A stretch of DNA of 64,000 bases from Allofournierella sp. Its GTDB lineage: Bacteria > Bacillota > Clostridia > Oscillospirales > Ruminococcaceae. The DNA is taken from the NCBI GenBank assembly GCA_020025635.1, contig JAHHRU010000008.1, positions 23,924-87,923 on the forward strand, written 5' to 3'. This document shows, piece after piece, positions 15,713 to 24,681 of the stretch. Numbering within the stretch: position 1 is the first letter of the stretch; each line of letters opens with the position of its first letter. The notes beneath the pieces are model-generated. The model was not told the DNA's origin. It searched no databases and saw nothing but the letters and a program-made list of their open reading frames with translations. A program made the translations under genes and the position numbers.

Positions 15713-17725
15713 ATGAGCATCAAAGTTTCCACAATGGAAATCTGGGGCAGCACGCTGCTGGAAGAAAACCGGCTGCCTCAATTCCGCGACAAGGTACAGA
15801 ACAAAGAGCTGGAAGGGGACGGCCTTCTGGACGAGGAATGGGAAAAGTACGGCTACCAGACCGGAAAACGCATCCTTCCGTATCTTGTGCAGGACGTTTA
15901 CTCCCGCAAGCGCAGCATGGTATCGGTGAAATCCATCGAGTTTGAAAACGAGCATCTGAAGGCCGTGTTCCTTCCCGAATACGGCATGCGGCTGTTTTCG
16001 CTCTACAACAAGGACAAGCAGCGGGAGATCCTGTTCAAAAACAGCGCGCTCCAGTTTGCGAACCTTGCCATCCGGGATGCCTGGTTCTCCGGCGGCATCG
16101 AGTGGAACATCGGCCAGCTGGGCCACACCTTCACCACCTGCGACAATCTGTTTGCCGCCGTCTGCCATGACAGTGAGGGCCGGGAGCTGCTGCGCTGCTA
16201 CGAATACGAGCGGTGCAAGGGCGTTTACTGGCAGATCGACTTCTACCTGGAAGGGGACAAGCTGGCCGCCTATGTGCGGTTTATCAACCCCAAGGAGGAA
16301 AGCGTTCCCTTCTACTGGTGGACCAACATTGCAGTGCCGGAAGAAAAGCGGGTGCGCATCTTCTCGGGCAACGCCAACGTGATCTACATCAATCCGTCCT
16401 CCAACGAAGCCTCCGGAGCCAAAAAGGGCATGAGCCACGGCGTGATGCCCTATCTGGATTCCCTGCCCGGAAAGGACGCTTCCTACCCGCAGAATTTTGA
16501 GTTTTCCTCGGAATATTTCTTCCAGAACGAGCGGGACGTGAACCAGACCTGGGAAGCCGCCGCCTACAACGACAACACCCTGTTCTTTGACTGCGCCTCC
16601 GAGCGGCTGCAATACCACAAAATGTTCTGCTGGGGTGTGCATCCCGGCGGCCAGAACTGGAAGGACTTCCTCTCGCAGGAAGGCAAAGGCGACTATGTGG
16701 AGCTGCAGGCCGGCCTGTGCCCCACCCAGGTGCACGGCATGGATATGCCCGGCAAAACCACCTGGGACTTTGTTCAGGTGTTCGGCGGCACTGACTTTGA
16801 TTACAAGCAGGCCGAAGGCGAATGGGCCGAGGCCCAGAAGCGGGTGGACGCCGCAGTGAAGGCCCAGTGCTCTCCCCAGCAGATAAACGCTTTGCTGGAG
16901 CGCTGCCGGGGCTGCGCCGACGCCCCCATTGAGGATCTTCTGCACATGGGCAGCGGCTACGGCGCTTTGGAACAGCTGCGCTGCCCCGGCAGCACCCCCA
17001 AGGGCCTGTGGTTCCCCCGTGCCTCCATCGGGCCGGTGGAGGAGGTCTGGCTGGAGCTGCTGGAAAAGCACCGCATCGAAGACCAGCCCTTGGGCGCTTT
17101 CCCCCGGTCCTACATGGTGGATGCCCGCTATGCCGATGCCCTGAAGGAAGCGGCCGAGCAGGGCGGCTACACCGCCCGGAACCTGTACGGCGTGTTCTGC
17201 CTGGAAGAGGGCCGCACTGAAGAGGCCATCCGGTGGTTCGAGCGCTCTCTTGAAAGCCGGGAAAATCCGCTGGCCCTGCGAAACCTGTTCTGCGCCTATC
17301 AGGACACCGCCCCCGAAAAGGCGGCCGCCTGCATGGAAAAGGCCCTGGCCCTGATGGGCGATGAGCCGGAGCGGGAATTTGTGGAGGAGTACACCTCCTG
17401 GCTGGACAAGTCCCGCCAGTATGAGAAGCTCTGGAGCTATTACGAAAGCCTGCCCGCAGCGATGCAGAAAAAAGACCGGGTGCTGCTCAACACCATCCCC
17501 GCCGCCGTTGCCCTGCGCAAGACCGGCTTTTTGGGCGAATGCTACAAGCGCAGCTTCACCCACATCCGGGAAGGCGAGCGTGTCTTTACCGAATGCTACT
17601 TTGTTTACCAGGCCCTTTTGGAGGCCGAAACCACCGGTGTCGAATTCAGCGATGCACTGGTGCAGAAATATGTGAAGGAAAACAAAGTACCCCGGAACAT
17701 CGATTTCCGCCAGAGCAAGATCTGA
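15713..17725 (+). CDS. DUF5107 protein with TPR-like C-terminal half
   Basis: About 670 residues with no signal peptide. The N-terminal ~380 residues match the pattern of DUF5107, a beta-rich domain resembling galactose mutarotases, with FLPEYGMRLFSLYNKDKQRE, a GGIEWNIGQLGH motif near residue 133, and a later WGVHPGGQNWKDFLS. The C-terminal ~280 residues are helical and look like tetratricopeptide repeats (NLYGVFCLEEGRTEEAIRWF, then AACMEKALALMG). ATG 15713 follows AGAAGGA. DUF5107 proteins are often found in glycan-use loci; a sugar-binding or epimerase-like role is plausible but unproven. Confidence 0.75.
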   Translation: MSIKVSTMEIWGSTLLEENRLPQFRDKVQNKELEGDGLLDEEWEKYGYQTGKRILPYLVQDVYSRKRSMVSVKSIEFENEHLKAVFLPEYGMRLFSLYNKDKQREILFKNSALQFANLAIRDAWFSGGIEWNIGQLGHTFTTCDNLFAAVCHDSEGRELLRCYEYERCKGVYWQIDFYLEGDKLAAYVRFINPKEESVPFYWWTNIAVPEEKRVRIFSGNANVIYINPSSNEASGAKKGMSHGVMPYLDSLPGKDASYPQNFEFSSEYFFQNERDVNQTWEAAAYNDNTLFFDCASERLQYHKMFCWGVHPGGQNWKDFLSQEGKGDYVELQAGLCPTQVHGMDMPGKTTWDFVQVFGGTDFDYKQAEGEWAEAQKRVDAAVKAQCSPQQINALLERCRGCADAPIEDLLHMGSGYGALEQLRCPGSTPKGLWFPRASIGPVEEVWLELLEKHRIEDQPLGAFPRSYMVDARYADALKEAAEQGGYTARNLYGVFCLEEGRTEEAIRWFERSLESRENPLALRNLFCAYQDTAPEKAAACMEKALALMGDEPEREFVEEYTSWLDKSRQYEKLWSYYESLPAAMQKKDRVLLNTIPAAVALRKTGFLGECYKRSFTHIREGERVFTECYFVYQALLEAETTGVEFSDALVQKYVKENKVPRNIDFRQSKI

Positions 17726-17745
17726 GCCAAAAGCCAAAACAAAGC

Positions 17746-17885
17746 AAAACCGGCCGCTCCGTTCGCATACGCCAGGTAAGGAAGTAATTCAGAAAATACG
17801 AAAGTGCCTTCATCTGGTGATGCCAAGGTGATTTGTGCATAACGATCTGTCAGGGGTGATCCTTCGGGGTTGCCCCTGATTTTTT
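17746..17885 (+). repeat. left copy of a 3'-end repeat with UUCG terminator hairpin
   Basis: A 39-base unit at 17746-17784 (starts AAAACCGGCCGCTCC, ends GGTAAGGAAG) matches a reverse-oriented unit at 20285-20323 in 35 of 39 positions. It is followed by a 13-bp hairpin (17850-17862 with 17867-17879) with a TTCG loop and six T, which acts as the terminator of the DUF5107 gene. Three of its pairs are G-T, which fit RNA of this strand only. Confidence 0.75.
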
Positions 17886-18000
17886 CGTCTTGTTCAACAG
17901 TGGGGGAAAGGTAGAAACTCGGCCTTTTGCTGTGAAAAGGTTTCCATGGGAGAACCCGAAACCCATTTCGCAACAGGAAATCACATGGCTCAAAAAATGG

Positions 18001-18029
18001 TTAGCAAATTCAGCAGGTTATGGTATAAT
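18001..18029 (+). promoter_or_regulatory. promoter of the acetyltransferase
   Basis: TTAGCA (18001-18006), 17 bases, then TATAAT (18024-18029) with extended TGG. Confidence 0.65.
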
Positions 18030-18097
18030 TACGGAAAAGATAAAGTGTTAAGATAATCAAAATAAATTTAACCATAGAAGAATGGAGAAATATTATT

Positions 18098-18604
18098 ATG
18101 GAACTGGAAACAAAACGGTTGATTATACGGAATTTTTTGCAGGGTGATGCCCAAGATCTTTATGAGATATTCGGTGATGAAGAAACGATGGAGCATTGTG
18201 AGCCGGCGTATACTTTAGAAAAAACAGAAAAGTTCATGAAAGAGTTTTGTATGGGAAGAAACGGTGCGGTTGCAGCAATTCATAAGGAAACAGGCAAAGT
18301 GATTGGATACATACTTTTTAATGAACTGGAAGATGAGGTATACGAAATAGGATGGATTTTCAACAAAGCATACTGGCGGCAGGGCTATGCCTATGAATCC
18401 TGCAAGGCTGTAATGGACTATGCTTTTGATGAATTGAAGGCTCATAAGATTTTCGCTGAAGCAATTGATAATGTAAAGTCTGTTTCACTTATGAAGAAAC
18501 TGGGAATGGAACTCGAAGGTATTCAACGGAGCCAAAGCAAGGATAATCACGGAAACTGGGCTGATCTGTATTTTTATGGTTTGCAGAATAAAAAACAGAG
18601 ATAG
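18098..18604 (+). CDS. GNAT acetyltransferase (RimJ/RimL type)
   Basis: 168-residue N-acetyltransferase. It opens with the RimJ/RimL-type MELETKRLIIRNFL, has the V-x-G-Y-I-like strand at VIGYILFN, and the acetyl-CoA loop region around WRQGYAYESCKAVMDYAF. The substrate is unknown; relatives modify ribosomal protein N-termini or antibiotics. The coding sequence is clearly richer in A and T than genes on both sides, which, with the flanking repeats, points to acquisition by transfer. Confidence 0.85.
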   Translation: MELETKRLIIRNFLQGDAQDLYEIFGDEETMEHCEPAYTLEKTEKFMKEFCMGRNGAVAAIHKETGKVIGYILFNELEDEVYEIGWIFNKAYWRQGYAYESCKAVMDYAFDELKAHKIFAEAIDNVKSVSLMKKLGMELEGIQRSQSKDNHGNWADLYFYGLQNKKQR

Positions 18605-18619
18605 GTTTTCGGGTGAAAG

Positions 18620-18699
18620 TGTCTGTATCATCTTAGCGAGCATACTGTTTATACTCCCAGAAGTTATAAAACAGTATGCTCGCCGGAACGAAACAGACA
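18620..18699. repeat. nested inverted repeat after the acetyltransferase
   Basis: TGTCTGT/ACAGACA (18620-18626 and 18693-18699) encloses a perfect 15-bp inverted repeat GCGAGCATACTGTTT/AAACAGTATGCTCGC (18636-18650 and 18669-18683). No T-run directly follows the inner stem. It may be a 3'-end structure between convergent genes, or a remnant of a small mobile repeat. Confidence 0.5.
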
Positions 18700-18773
18700 T
18701 TTTCCTTTAAAATCTTTCCTTCTGTATCCGGATTTCGTAAGTGTTAAGAAAATCCGAACTTATCGTACACTCT

Positions 18774-19247
18774 TTATTTATCTGTATCATCATACGGAAA
18801 ATCAGGATCTCTGTTATAGTCTGGAAAACGAATCGCTTCGTTTTGTTCCAAATAATTGCCAATCTCCTTCATGTCTTCTTTACTATAGAGGAAAAGTGAA
18901 CGATCAAAAACGCTGCTATATCTAACAGCATGATAATTTTGAATTCCCAGCGTTGCCAAAATCTCTTTAGTATCATTCAGAAAATCCAACTGATACCATG
19001 GGCCGGGCACTGACGCAATATCTTTCTTTTGAAATTTGACCTGTTGGATGCTCCTTACAAATTCAGAAATATTGTCTTGTTCTGTGAGTTCAAACTGATT
19101 CCCGCTGCTGCTGATAACCTGGATTGAGGTTATGTCCTCGGAATCTATATCCTTCAACACTTTGACCGGAAGAAATTCCCACAATAGTATAACCGCTGTA
19201 AGCAAAACAGCAATGATACCAATGACAATAATTGATTTTCTTTTCAT
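18774..19247 (-). CDS. small membrane-anchored protein of unknown function
   Basis: 157 residues. A single N-terminal hydrophobic segment (residues ~5-28) after a Lys/Arg start should anchor it with the rest outside. The remainder is polar and recalls YcfL/PepSY-like small lipoprotein folds only vaguely; I do not recognise the family. It is AT-rich like its neighbours in the insert and probably accessory. Confidence 0.6.
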   Translation of the reverse strand: MKRKSIIVIGIIAVLLTAVILLWEFLPVKVLKDIDSEDITSIQVISSSGNQFELTEQDNISEFVRSIQQVKFQKKDIASVPGPWYQLDFLNDTKEILATLGIQNYHAVRYSSVFDRSLFLYSKEDMKEIGNYLEQNEAIRFPDYNRDPDFPYDDTDK

Positions 19248-19323
19248 TCAAATCACTTGCTTTCTAAAATTCATCTGTGAAGAAAATCGGAATAAGGTTA
19301 CCACTATTTTTCAGCAAAGAACG

Positions 19324-20072
19324 CTATATAAACTGCTCTATCTCTTTGATCCATTGTTTCTGATGGCAGATTGCTAATTCTGCATGCATATAGCCTTGAA
19401 AGCTTCTCTCTTGCATGGTGGGATAGAATTTTCGTAACTTCTTAGCCGACTTTCTGGAAATGATTTCGTTGACTTTTGTTCCATGCAAAAACAGAATTTT
19501 TGTATCTGTATGATATGCTTTGATTTCTAACCCCTGTCCCACGGAATAAACCATATTTTTGACAGAACTGTCCGTCATAAAATCTACAAAGTTTAAGAAA
19601 TGTGGCAGAAACTTTTCTGGCAGAAAATTCTTTTTAAAGTTCCGGATCACTTTTCGATCCCTTCTTTTTGCTTTTTGAATAATGGACAAATACTGTCGAG
19701 TCATGGCCTGTACCAATATTGCCGGCATTTTTTTGGAGGGGCGCTCCGTCTAAAATCAGGTAATTTATTTTACTGCTGTTTCTCATGAAAATATTTGCAG
19801 CAATAAGTCCACTCATAGAAAGACCACACAAGGCATATACGGCGCCGTTTAGATTTTCTTTTATATATCGTTCTATCTGAATTGCCTCATCTTCCACGGA
19901 AATATAATTACTTTTCACATTTTCCGTATGACCATCCAGTGCTGGCACAACTACATAATACTCTTTTTTTTAAATACGCAATGGCTTCCTCCCAGATCTG
20001 CCACAGTGTCAGAACTCCGTAGATCAGAATTATGGCTTTATGACTCGAATCACCAAAGGTATAAAATTCCAT
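19324..20072 (-). pseudogene. alpha/beta hydrolase broken by two A-run frameshifts
   Basis: Read on the minus strand, the pieces make one ~249-residue alpha/beta hydrolase. It starts MEFYTFGDSSHKAIIL at 20072, has the nucleophile elbow GLSMSG in the middle, and ends at 19324 with HAELAICHQKQW, which may hold the catalytic His. The frame breaks at an A8 run near 19972-19979 and again at an A7 run near 19734; removing one A from each restores a continuous protein. Either the gene is dead, or both are homopolymer errors in the assembly. Downstream pieces run MPAILVQAMTRQYLS onward in the last frame. Confidence 0.7.
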
Positions 20073-20231
20073 AGTCTTTTCTCCTATGTACTGCTACAGC
20101 ATAAATTGCCTATCGTTCCACTGTTAGAATTATTTTGATATATCTAACACTTTACCTTTTCGATATTATATCATGCCCTGCTCAATTTACAAACCATTTC
20201 TCAGGAGCCGTGTGCTTTCCTGCTTGGAAAA

Positions 20232-20323
20232 GGCTCAGGGGCAATCCCATCGGATTGCCCCTGAGCCTTATGTGTTTTGTAATGCTTCCTTATCTGGTGT
20301 ATGCAAATGGAGCGGCCGGTTTT
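20232..20323 (-). repeat. right copy of the 3'-end repeat with 16-bp terminator hairpin
   Basis: Inverted relative to the copy at 17.75 kb. The 39-base unit is 20285-20323; a perfect 16-bp stem (GGCTCAGGGGCAATCC at 20232-20247 with 20252-20267) follows on the minus strand, with TTTT after it. It lies directly after the SDR stop codon and serves as its terminator. Confidence 0.75.
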
Positions 20324-20338
20324 TTATTTTCCAAAAGA

Positions 20339-21139
20339 TCAGTTGGTACCGATGCTCATGGTCTCGGGCAGGGTCGCACCGCCGTCGATGACGATCTGGC
20401 TGCCGGTCAGGTAGCTGGACTCGTCGCTGCCCAGGAAAGCGAACAGCTCGCCCACCTCGATGGGCTTTGCCAGGCGCTTCATGGGAACACCGACAGCGAT
20501 GTCGTTGATGGCGCTCTCGGGATCGTTGGGGTTGGATTCCATAGCCATCTTCTCAACCATCGGGGTGCGGGCGTAGCCCAGCTGAGAGCAGTTCACACGG
20601 ATGTTGCGGTCGGCATATTCCACGGCCAGGCACTTGGTCAGACCGACCAAAGCCGCCTTGCTCATTGCGTAAGCGGCCTCGCCGCCGTCGGCAACGATGT
20701 CGCCGGTAACGGAAGAAGCGATCACGATGACGCCGCCGCCCTGCTTGAGCATGTAGGGAACCGCAACCTGGCAGGTGTTCCATGCGCCCTTGATGTTCAC
20801 ATCGATGTGGAAGTCACGGGTCTCATCGGTCATCTCTTCGAACGGAGCCAGACGGCAGACACCGGCGTTTGCGCAAACAACGTTCAGCTCGCCCCACTTT
20901 GCAACAGCGGCATCTGCGGCTGCCTGCATCTGAGCCTTATCGGCAACGTTGGCCAGGCAGGTGATGATCTCTGCGCCGGGATACTGGTCCCGCAGACGCT
21001 GAGCGGTCTTTTCCACGCTGGCAGACAGGTCCACCATGCAGATCTTGGCGCCGTACTTTACATAAGCCTCCGCAATGCCTTCGCCAAGGCCGGTGGCTGC
21101 GCCGGTGATGAGTGCTACTTTACCGTCAAGTTTAGCCAT
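20339..21139 (-). CDS. short-chain dehydrogenase/reductase
   Basis: 266-residue NAD(P)-dependent oxidoreductase of the classical SDR family. The nucleotide motif TGAATGLGEG is at residues ~13-22, NAG at ~90, the catalytic Ser in IASSVTGD and the YAMSK catalytic Tyr/Lys pair near residues 155-159. Asp in MVDLSA after the second strand favours NAD over NADP. The length fits glucose-1-dehydrogenase/3-oxoacyl reductase-like members; the substrate cannot be told. The permease gene 70 bases upstream on the same strand suggests the two act on the same compound. Confidence 0.85.
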   Translation of the reverse strand: MAKLDGKVALITGAATGLGEGIAEAYVKYGAKICMVDLSASVEKTAQRLRDQYPGAEIITCLANVADKAQMQAAADAAVAKWGELNVVCANAGVCRLAPFEEMTDETRDFHIDVNIKGAWNTCQVAVPYMLKQGGGVIVIASSVTGDIVADGGEAAYAMSKAALVGLTKCLAVEYADRNIRVNCSQLGYARTPMVEKMAMESNPNDPESAINDIAVGVPMKRLAKPIEVGELFAFLGSDESSYLTGSQIVIDGGATLPETMSIGTN

Positions 21140-21209
21140 TTTTATCTTCTCCTTTGTAATTTATAATTTTTATTCATGAACCAGGGGAAAGCTTCCTTCG
21201 GTTCCGAAA

Positions 21210-22616
21210 TCAATATTTCTTGAGGCCGTCCGGGGTTTCGATCTCAACGGGGTTCTTCTTCCACTTGACCAGCAGCATCCACAGCCAGATGGCAACGCCG
21301 ATGCCCAGGTAAACGCCGAAGGAGATCCAGGAGTTCACGCTCTGGCCCAGGGTGCAGAAGAAGGCAATGGTCAGGGCAATGAGCATGGCCAGGAAGCGGA
21401 ATGCGTTGCCGCCCTTGACCGCGTTGGCGCTCTTCCAGCCGGGGTACTTGCGGCTGATGCGCATGGCGCTGATCATGGTCAGGGCGTAAGCGCAGGCGCA
21501 GCCAAAGCTCATCAGGTTGAAGAAGTCGTTCATGAAGGTGCCGGCATTCTGCAGCACAATGAAGATCAGGGAGATGACCAGCAGGAACACGTTGGGCAGG
21601 ATGGGCTGCTGATGCTTGTTGACCTTTGCAAAAGCCTCCGGCAGGAAGTTCTTTTTGCTCATGGAATACAGCATGCGAACGGTGGACATCCAGAAGCCCA
21701 GCAGGGAAGCGCCCATGCCCATCAGGCAGGACAGCAGGCCCACAACGATGGGCCAGAACTTCCAGCCCAGCTTGGTCTGCATGGCGGAAATGGTCAAAAA
21801 GCCGTTGGCGGTGCTGTCGTTGAACAGCTCGTTCAGGGGCGCAACGCCGGCAACGCAGAAGTAGTAGAACACATAGATGGCGCCGCAGGTCAGGATGGAG
21901 CCGCAGATGGCCTTCTTGGAGTTCTTGATGGGGAAGTCGCCTTCCTCAACCATCTGAGGAACGGTCTCAAACCCAAAGTAAGGGGTGATCAGCAGGGCCA
22001 TGCCGATGATCCAGCCGGGGATGCCGTGCACGGAATCGAGGCTGGTGCGGAACATATTGCCGATGTTGGCGATATCCCAGCTGCCGGAGAACAGCAGCAT
22101 GAAGCCGGTAACGATGGTAACGGCAATGTTGCAGAACAGCATCACGGCCTGCGCCTTGACCAGGAACTGAACGTCCTGAATGCTCATCAGGAAGTAAGCG
22201 ACCAGCAGCACAGCCGCCAGCACCACGGTAACGGTGAAGTTCAGCTCAAAGCCGAAGGTGGTCTTGGCCCAGGTCAGGATGGCCATAACAACAGCCGGGG
22301 GAACCGAGATCCAGGCAGCCATGATCAGCCAGGATGCCAAAAAGCCCACATGCTTGTTGATGCCCACGGTGTTGTAGATCAGCTCGCCGCCGGAGGTGTG
22401 GAACAGAGAGGCCAGCTCGCTGTAAACCAGCGCAACCGGCAGGATGGCAACCGTCATGAGGGCGAACGCCAGGAAGGTGCCGCTTCCGCAGTAGCCAAAG
22501 AACACAGAGTCCCAATAGTTGACAAAAGTGAAAATAGAGCCAGTAGCAACGGTGTAAACAAAAATCAGTTTCAGGCTTTTGTTCAGGCTGTTGCCTTTGG
22601 ATTCGTTCGAAGCCAT
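21210..22616 (-). CDS. APC-family amino acid/amine permease
   Basis: 468-residue membrane transporter with about 12 helices. The N-terminus shows the unwound first helix typical of APC proteins (FVYTVATGSIFTF), and later segments such as SELASLFHTSGGELIYNTVG fit the family. The likely substrates are amino acids or amines. It is upstream of, and probably co-transcribed with, the SDR gene. Confidence 0.85.
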   Translation of the reverse strand: MASNESKGNSLNKSLKLIFVYTVATGSIFTFVNYWDSVFFGYCGSGTFLAFALMTVAILPVALVYSELASLFHTSGGELIYNTVGINKHVGFLASWLIMAAWISVPPAVVMAILTWAKTTFGFELNFTVTVVLAAVLLVAYFLMSIQDVQFLVKAQAVMLFCNIAVTIVTGFMLLFSGSWDIANIGNMFRTSLDSVHGIPGWIIGMALLITPYFGFETVPQMVEEGDFPIKNSKKAICGSILTCGAIYVFYYFCVAGVAPLNELFNDSTANGFLTISAMQTKLGWKFWPIVVGLLSCLMGMGASLLGFWMSTVRMLYSMSKKNFLPEAFAKVNKHQQPILPNVFLLVISLIFIVLQNAGTFMNDFFNLMSFGCACAYALTMISAMRISRKYPGWKSANAVKGGNAFRFLAMLIALTIAFFCTLGQSVNSWISFGVYLGIGVAIWLWMLLVKWKKNPVEIETPDGLKKY

Positions 22617-22677
22617 TTTGTTTCCTCTCCTTCAAATTGATAATGATGCCGCAATGGTTTTATCACAACTTGGCTTA

Positions 22678-22706
22678 AGGGTACTCCTCTGATTTTCAGT
22701 TGTCAA
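22678..22706 (-). promoter_or_regulatory. candidate promoter of the permease/SDR pair
   Basis: Minus strand: consensus TTGACA (22701-22706), 17 bases, then a poor TACCCT. It lies ~60 bases upstream of the permease start. Confidence 0.45.
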
Positions 22707-22865
22707 CGGATTAACGTTTCCGTACCCCTTTCAGGCCTATTTTGAAGACGTTTCTGCACTTTTCAGCTTGATTTTCACAAAATTTAATCTTTTTTTACAA
22801 ATTTTAGAGTGATTTTTTATGCACAAAAAGCACTGTTTTCTGTTTTTATTTTCCTTTTTTGTGCA

Positions 22866-22917
22866 AAGATCCCGGCAGAAAAAACACATTTCTGCCGGGA
22901 TCTTTTCCTTTTTTTCT
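22866..22917. terminator. terminator between the DUF4230 gene and the permease promoter
   Basis: AAGATCCCGGCAGAAA pairs with its complement across a short A-rich loop, with T-rich sequence after it on the plus strand. It probably ends the minus-strand DUF4230 transcript, though its T-tract is better on the plus strand. Confidence 0.65.
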
Positions 22918-22928
22918 TTTCTTTTTTC

Positions 22929-23531
22929 TCAGTTTCCGGTGGTTTTTACAACTATTTCACGGGGCTCTTTTCGGCCCTCGGCCAAAGGGGCCAGCAGCTC
23001 CTGCACAAGCAGCTCTGCCTGGTCCTGCGCGGTTTGCAGAATGGCAGCCGCCTGGGCGTGCTCTTGGGCATTCTCCCGGGCTGCCTTCAGCGCTTCCACG
23101 GTATCCTCCCGGCGTTCGGGGTTGAACAGCGCAAATTTTTCGTCGTAAAATTCAAGGCTTTCGGGTTTGACTTCCACCGTTTGGATGGAAGGCTTTGGCA
23201 GCAGCACATCGATGCTTTTTTCGCTTACGGTGATCTGTGCCTGCGAAAAGTCAATTCCCGCGGTGATGGCCGCATCATACAGCATGGTAAAGCTCTTTTT
23301 TGTTAAAAAACGGATGCCGCCGTCTTCGTAGCGGATAAGGCCCCGATAGTCCAGCCTTGCGGTGGCAAGCTGGCTTACCCGTTCCAGCTGCTCTGCCACA
23401 GAGGCTGGGGTGATCTCCGGCTCCCGGTGCCGGCCCGCCTCCAGATGAATTCCCAGTGCAAGCCCGCCCGCAAGGCACAGCACCACACAAAACGCCGTGA
23501 TATAGGTACGCACTCTGGCCCCCAGCTTCAC
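22929..23531 (-). CDS. DUF4230 membrane-anchored protein
   Basis: 200 residues with one N-terminal membrane segment (~8-27), followed by an extracytoplasmic domain. The pattern LATARLDYRGLIRYED, then KKSFTMLYDAAITAGID and VLLPKPSIQTVEV-like sequence with FNPERREDTVEALKAARE matches DUF4230, a widespread family of unknown function. The C-terminal half is a probable coiled coil rich in Ala, Gln and Glu. It stands alone on its strand. Confidence 0.75.
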   Translation of the reverse strand: MKLGARVRTYITAFCVVLCLAGGLALGIHLEAGRHREPEITPASVAEQLERVSQLATARLDYRGLIRYEDGGIRFLTKKSFTMLYDAAITAGIDFSQAQITVSEKSIDVLLPKPSIQTVEVKPESLEFYDEKFALFNPERREDTVEALKAARENAQEHAQAAAILQTAQDQAELLVQELLAPLAEGRKEPREIVVKTTGN

Positions 23532-23638
23532 GATTTGATCGCCGCCTTTCGTTTAAATTTTGATGGTTTTCTTCTATTATAACAGGAACCTGCTCAGAAT
23601 GGTATTGGTTTTGCCTGCAAAACATCCTTTGCATTTAT

Positions 23639-23667
23639 TTGTACGGGACGGGGCTTTGTGGTATACT
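23639..23667 (+). promoter_or_regulatory. promoter of chorismate mutase
   Basis: TTGTAC (23639-23644), 17 bases, then TATACT (23662-23667). Confidence 0.6.
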
Positions 23668-23697
23668 TTATCAAAACAGCAGGGGAGGGACTTTGCT

Positions 23698-23979
23698 TTG
23701 AACGAACTGGAAAACGCACGCCGGGCCATTGACGAGATCGACCGGCAGATGGCCGCCCTTTTTGAAAAGCGGATGCAGGCGGCGGGCCGGGCGGCCCTTT
23801 ATAAGAAGGAACACGGCCTGCCCATTCTGGACCAGGGCCGGGAGACCCAGGTCATCGAAAAAAACCGGGCGCTGATCCGGGAGCCTGCCCTTCGGGATGA
23901 TTACGAGGAATACATCCGTTTTCAGATGGCCCTTTCCCGCCGGTATCAGGCCCGCCTTTTGGGTCAGACTTCCGATTGA
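23698..23979 (+). CDS. aroQ: chorismate mutase (AroQ type)
   Basis: All-helical single-domain enzyme of ~93 residues that converts chorismate to prephenate for Phe and Tyr synthesis. The N-terminal ARRAIDEIDRQMAALFEKRMQ and the following ALYKKEHGLPILDQGRE carry the AroQ-typical Arg, Lys and Glu positions. I chose TTG 23698 because GGGGAGGGA lies eight bases upstream and the promoter overlaps the earlier in-frame ATGs. No fused dehydratase is present. Confidence 0.85.
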   Translation: MNELENARRAIDEIDRQMAALFEKRMQAAGRAALYKKEHGLPILDQGRETQVIEKNRALIREPALRDDYEEYIRFQMALSRRYQARLLGQTSD

Positions 23980-24062
23980 GCCGCCGGGTTTTTCACAAGG
24001 AAGGGGATTCCCTGTGGAAAACCTGCCCGCTTTTTTGAAATTTTTGAAAAGGAGCCTTTTTT

Positions 24063-24590
24063 ATGAAGCTTTCCAATCAAAAACGTGCTCTGTTTGCTGC
24101 CGCCTGCACCCTGCTGGGCCTTGTTCTGCACCTGGTTTTGAGCCTTGTGCCCAACGGCGAGATCCACCTGGCCCCCTTGCAGCTGCCGGTTCTGCTGTGC
24201 GGCCTTGTGTGCGGCTGGCCCTTCGGCCTTCTCTGCGGGCTTTGCACCGGCGGCCTTGGGGCGCTTTTGCCGGGCATGCTGCCCCTTTTGCCCCGGATGC
24301 TTCTGGAGCTTTGCGCCTATGGCGCCATTTCCGGCCTGATGATGCGCTTTGTGCACACCCGCCGGCTTTTTGCCGACCTTTATTTGAGCCTTGCTGGCGC
24401 CCAGCTGCTGGGCCGGGCAGCTGCGGGCGCCGCAAACGCATTTTTCTTTTTTGCGGGGGAATATTCTGCGGCCCTGTGGCTGCGGGAATCCTTTTTGATC
24501 GTCTGGCCCGGCATCTTTACCCAGCTGCTGCTTCTGCCCATGATGGCGGCAAGCCTGGAAAAGGCCGGCTTCATTCCGCGCCGGTACTGA
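24063..24590 (+). CDS. ECF transporter S component (vitamin-type importer subunit)
   Basis: 175-residue integral membrane protein with about five to six helices. The Gly/Pro-rich stretch LHLAPLQLPVLLCGLVCGW-like followed by FGLLCGLCTGGLGALLPGMLP (residues ~34-78) is characteristic of ECF-type S components of the riboflavin/pantothenate/folate group. The shared ECF energising module would be encoded elsewhere. Substrate is unknown. It lies 83 bases after chorismate mutase and may be co-transcribed. Confidence 0.75.
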   Translation: MKLSNQKRALFAAACTLLGLVLHLVLSLVPNGEIHLAPLQLPVLLCGLVCGWPFGLLCGLCTGGLGALLPGMLPLLPRMLLELCAYGAISGLMMRFVHTRRLFADLYLSLAGAQLLGRAAAGAANAFFFFAGEYSAALWLRESFLIVWPGIFTQLLLLPMMAASLEKAGFIPRRY

Positions 24591-24681
24591 CTTTTCCAAA
24601 GTCAGGAAAGCCCAAAACCACATCAAAACAGCCGGGTCCAAAGGGTCCGGCATCCAACTACATGAAAAGGAAGTGCCATTT

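Noticed and set aside
17605..17973. A minus-strand gene over the left repeat element
   Set aside because: Its predicted peptide (PYLAYANGAAGF) also appears in the other repeat copy, and it overlaps both the end of the DUF5107 gene and the terminator hairpin; it is translation of the repeat, not a gene.
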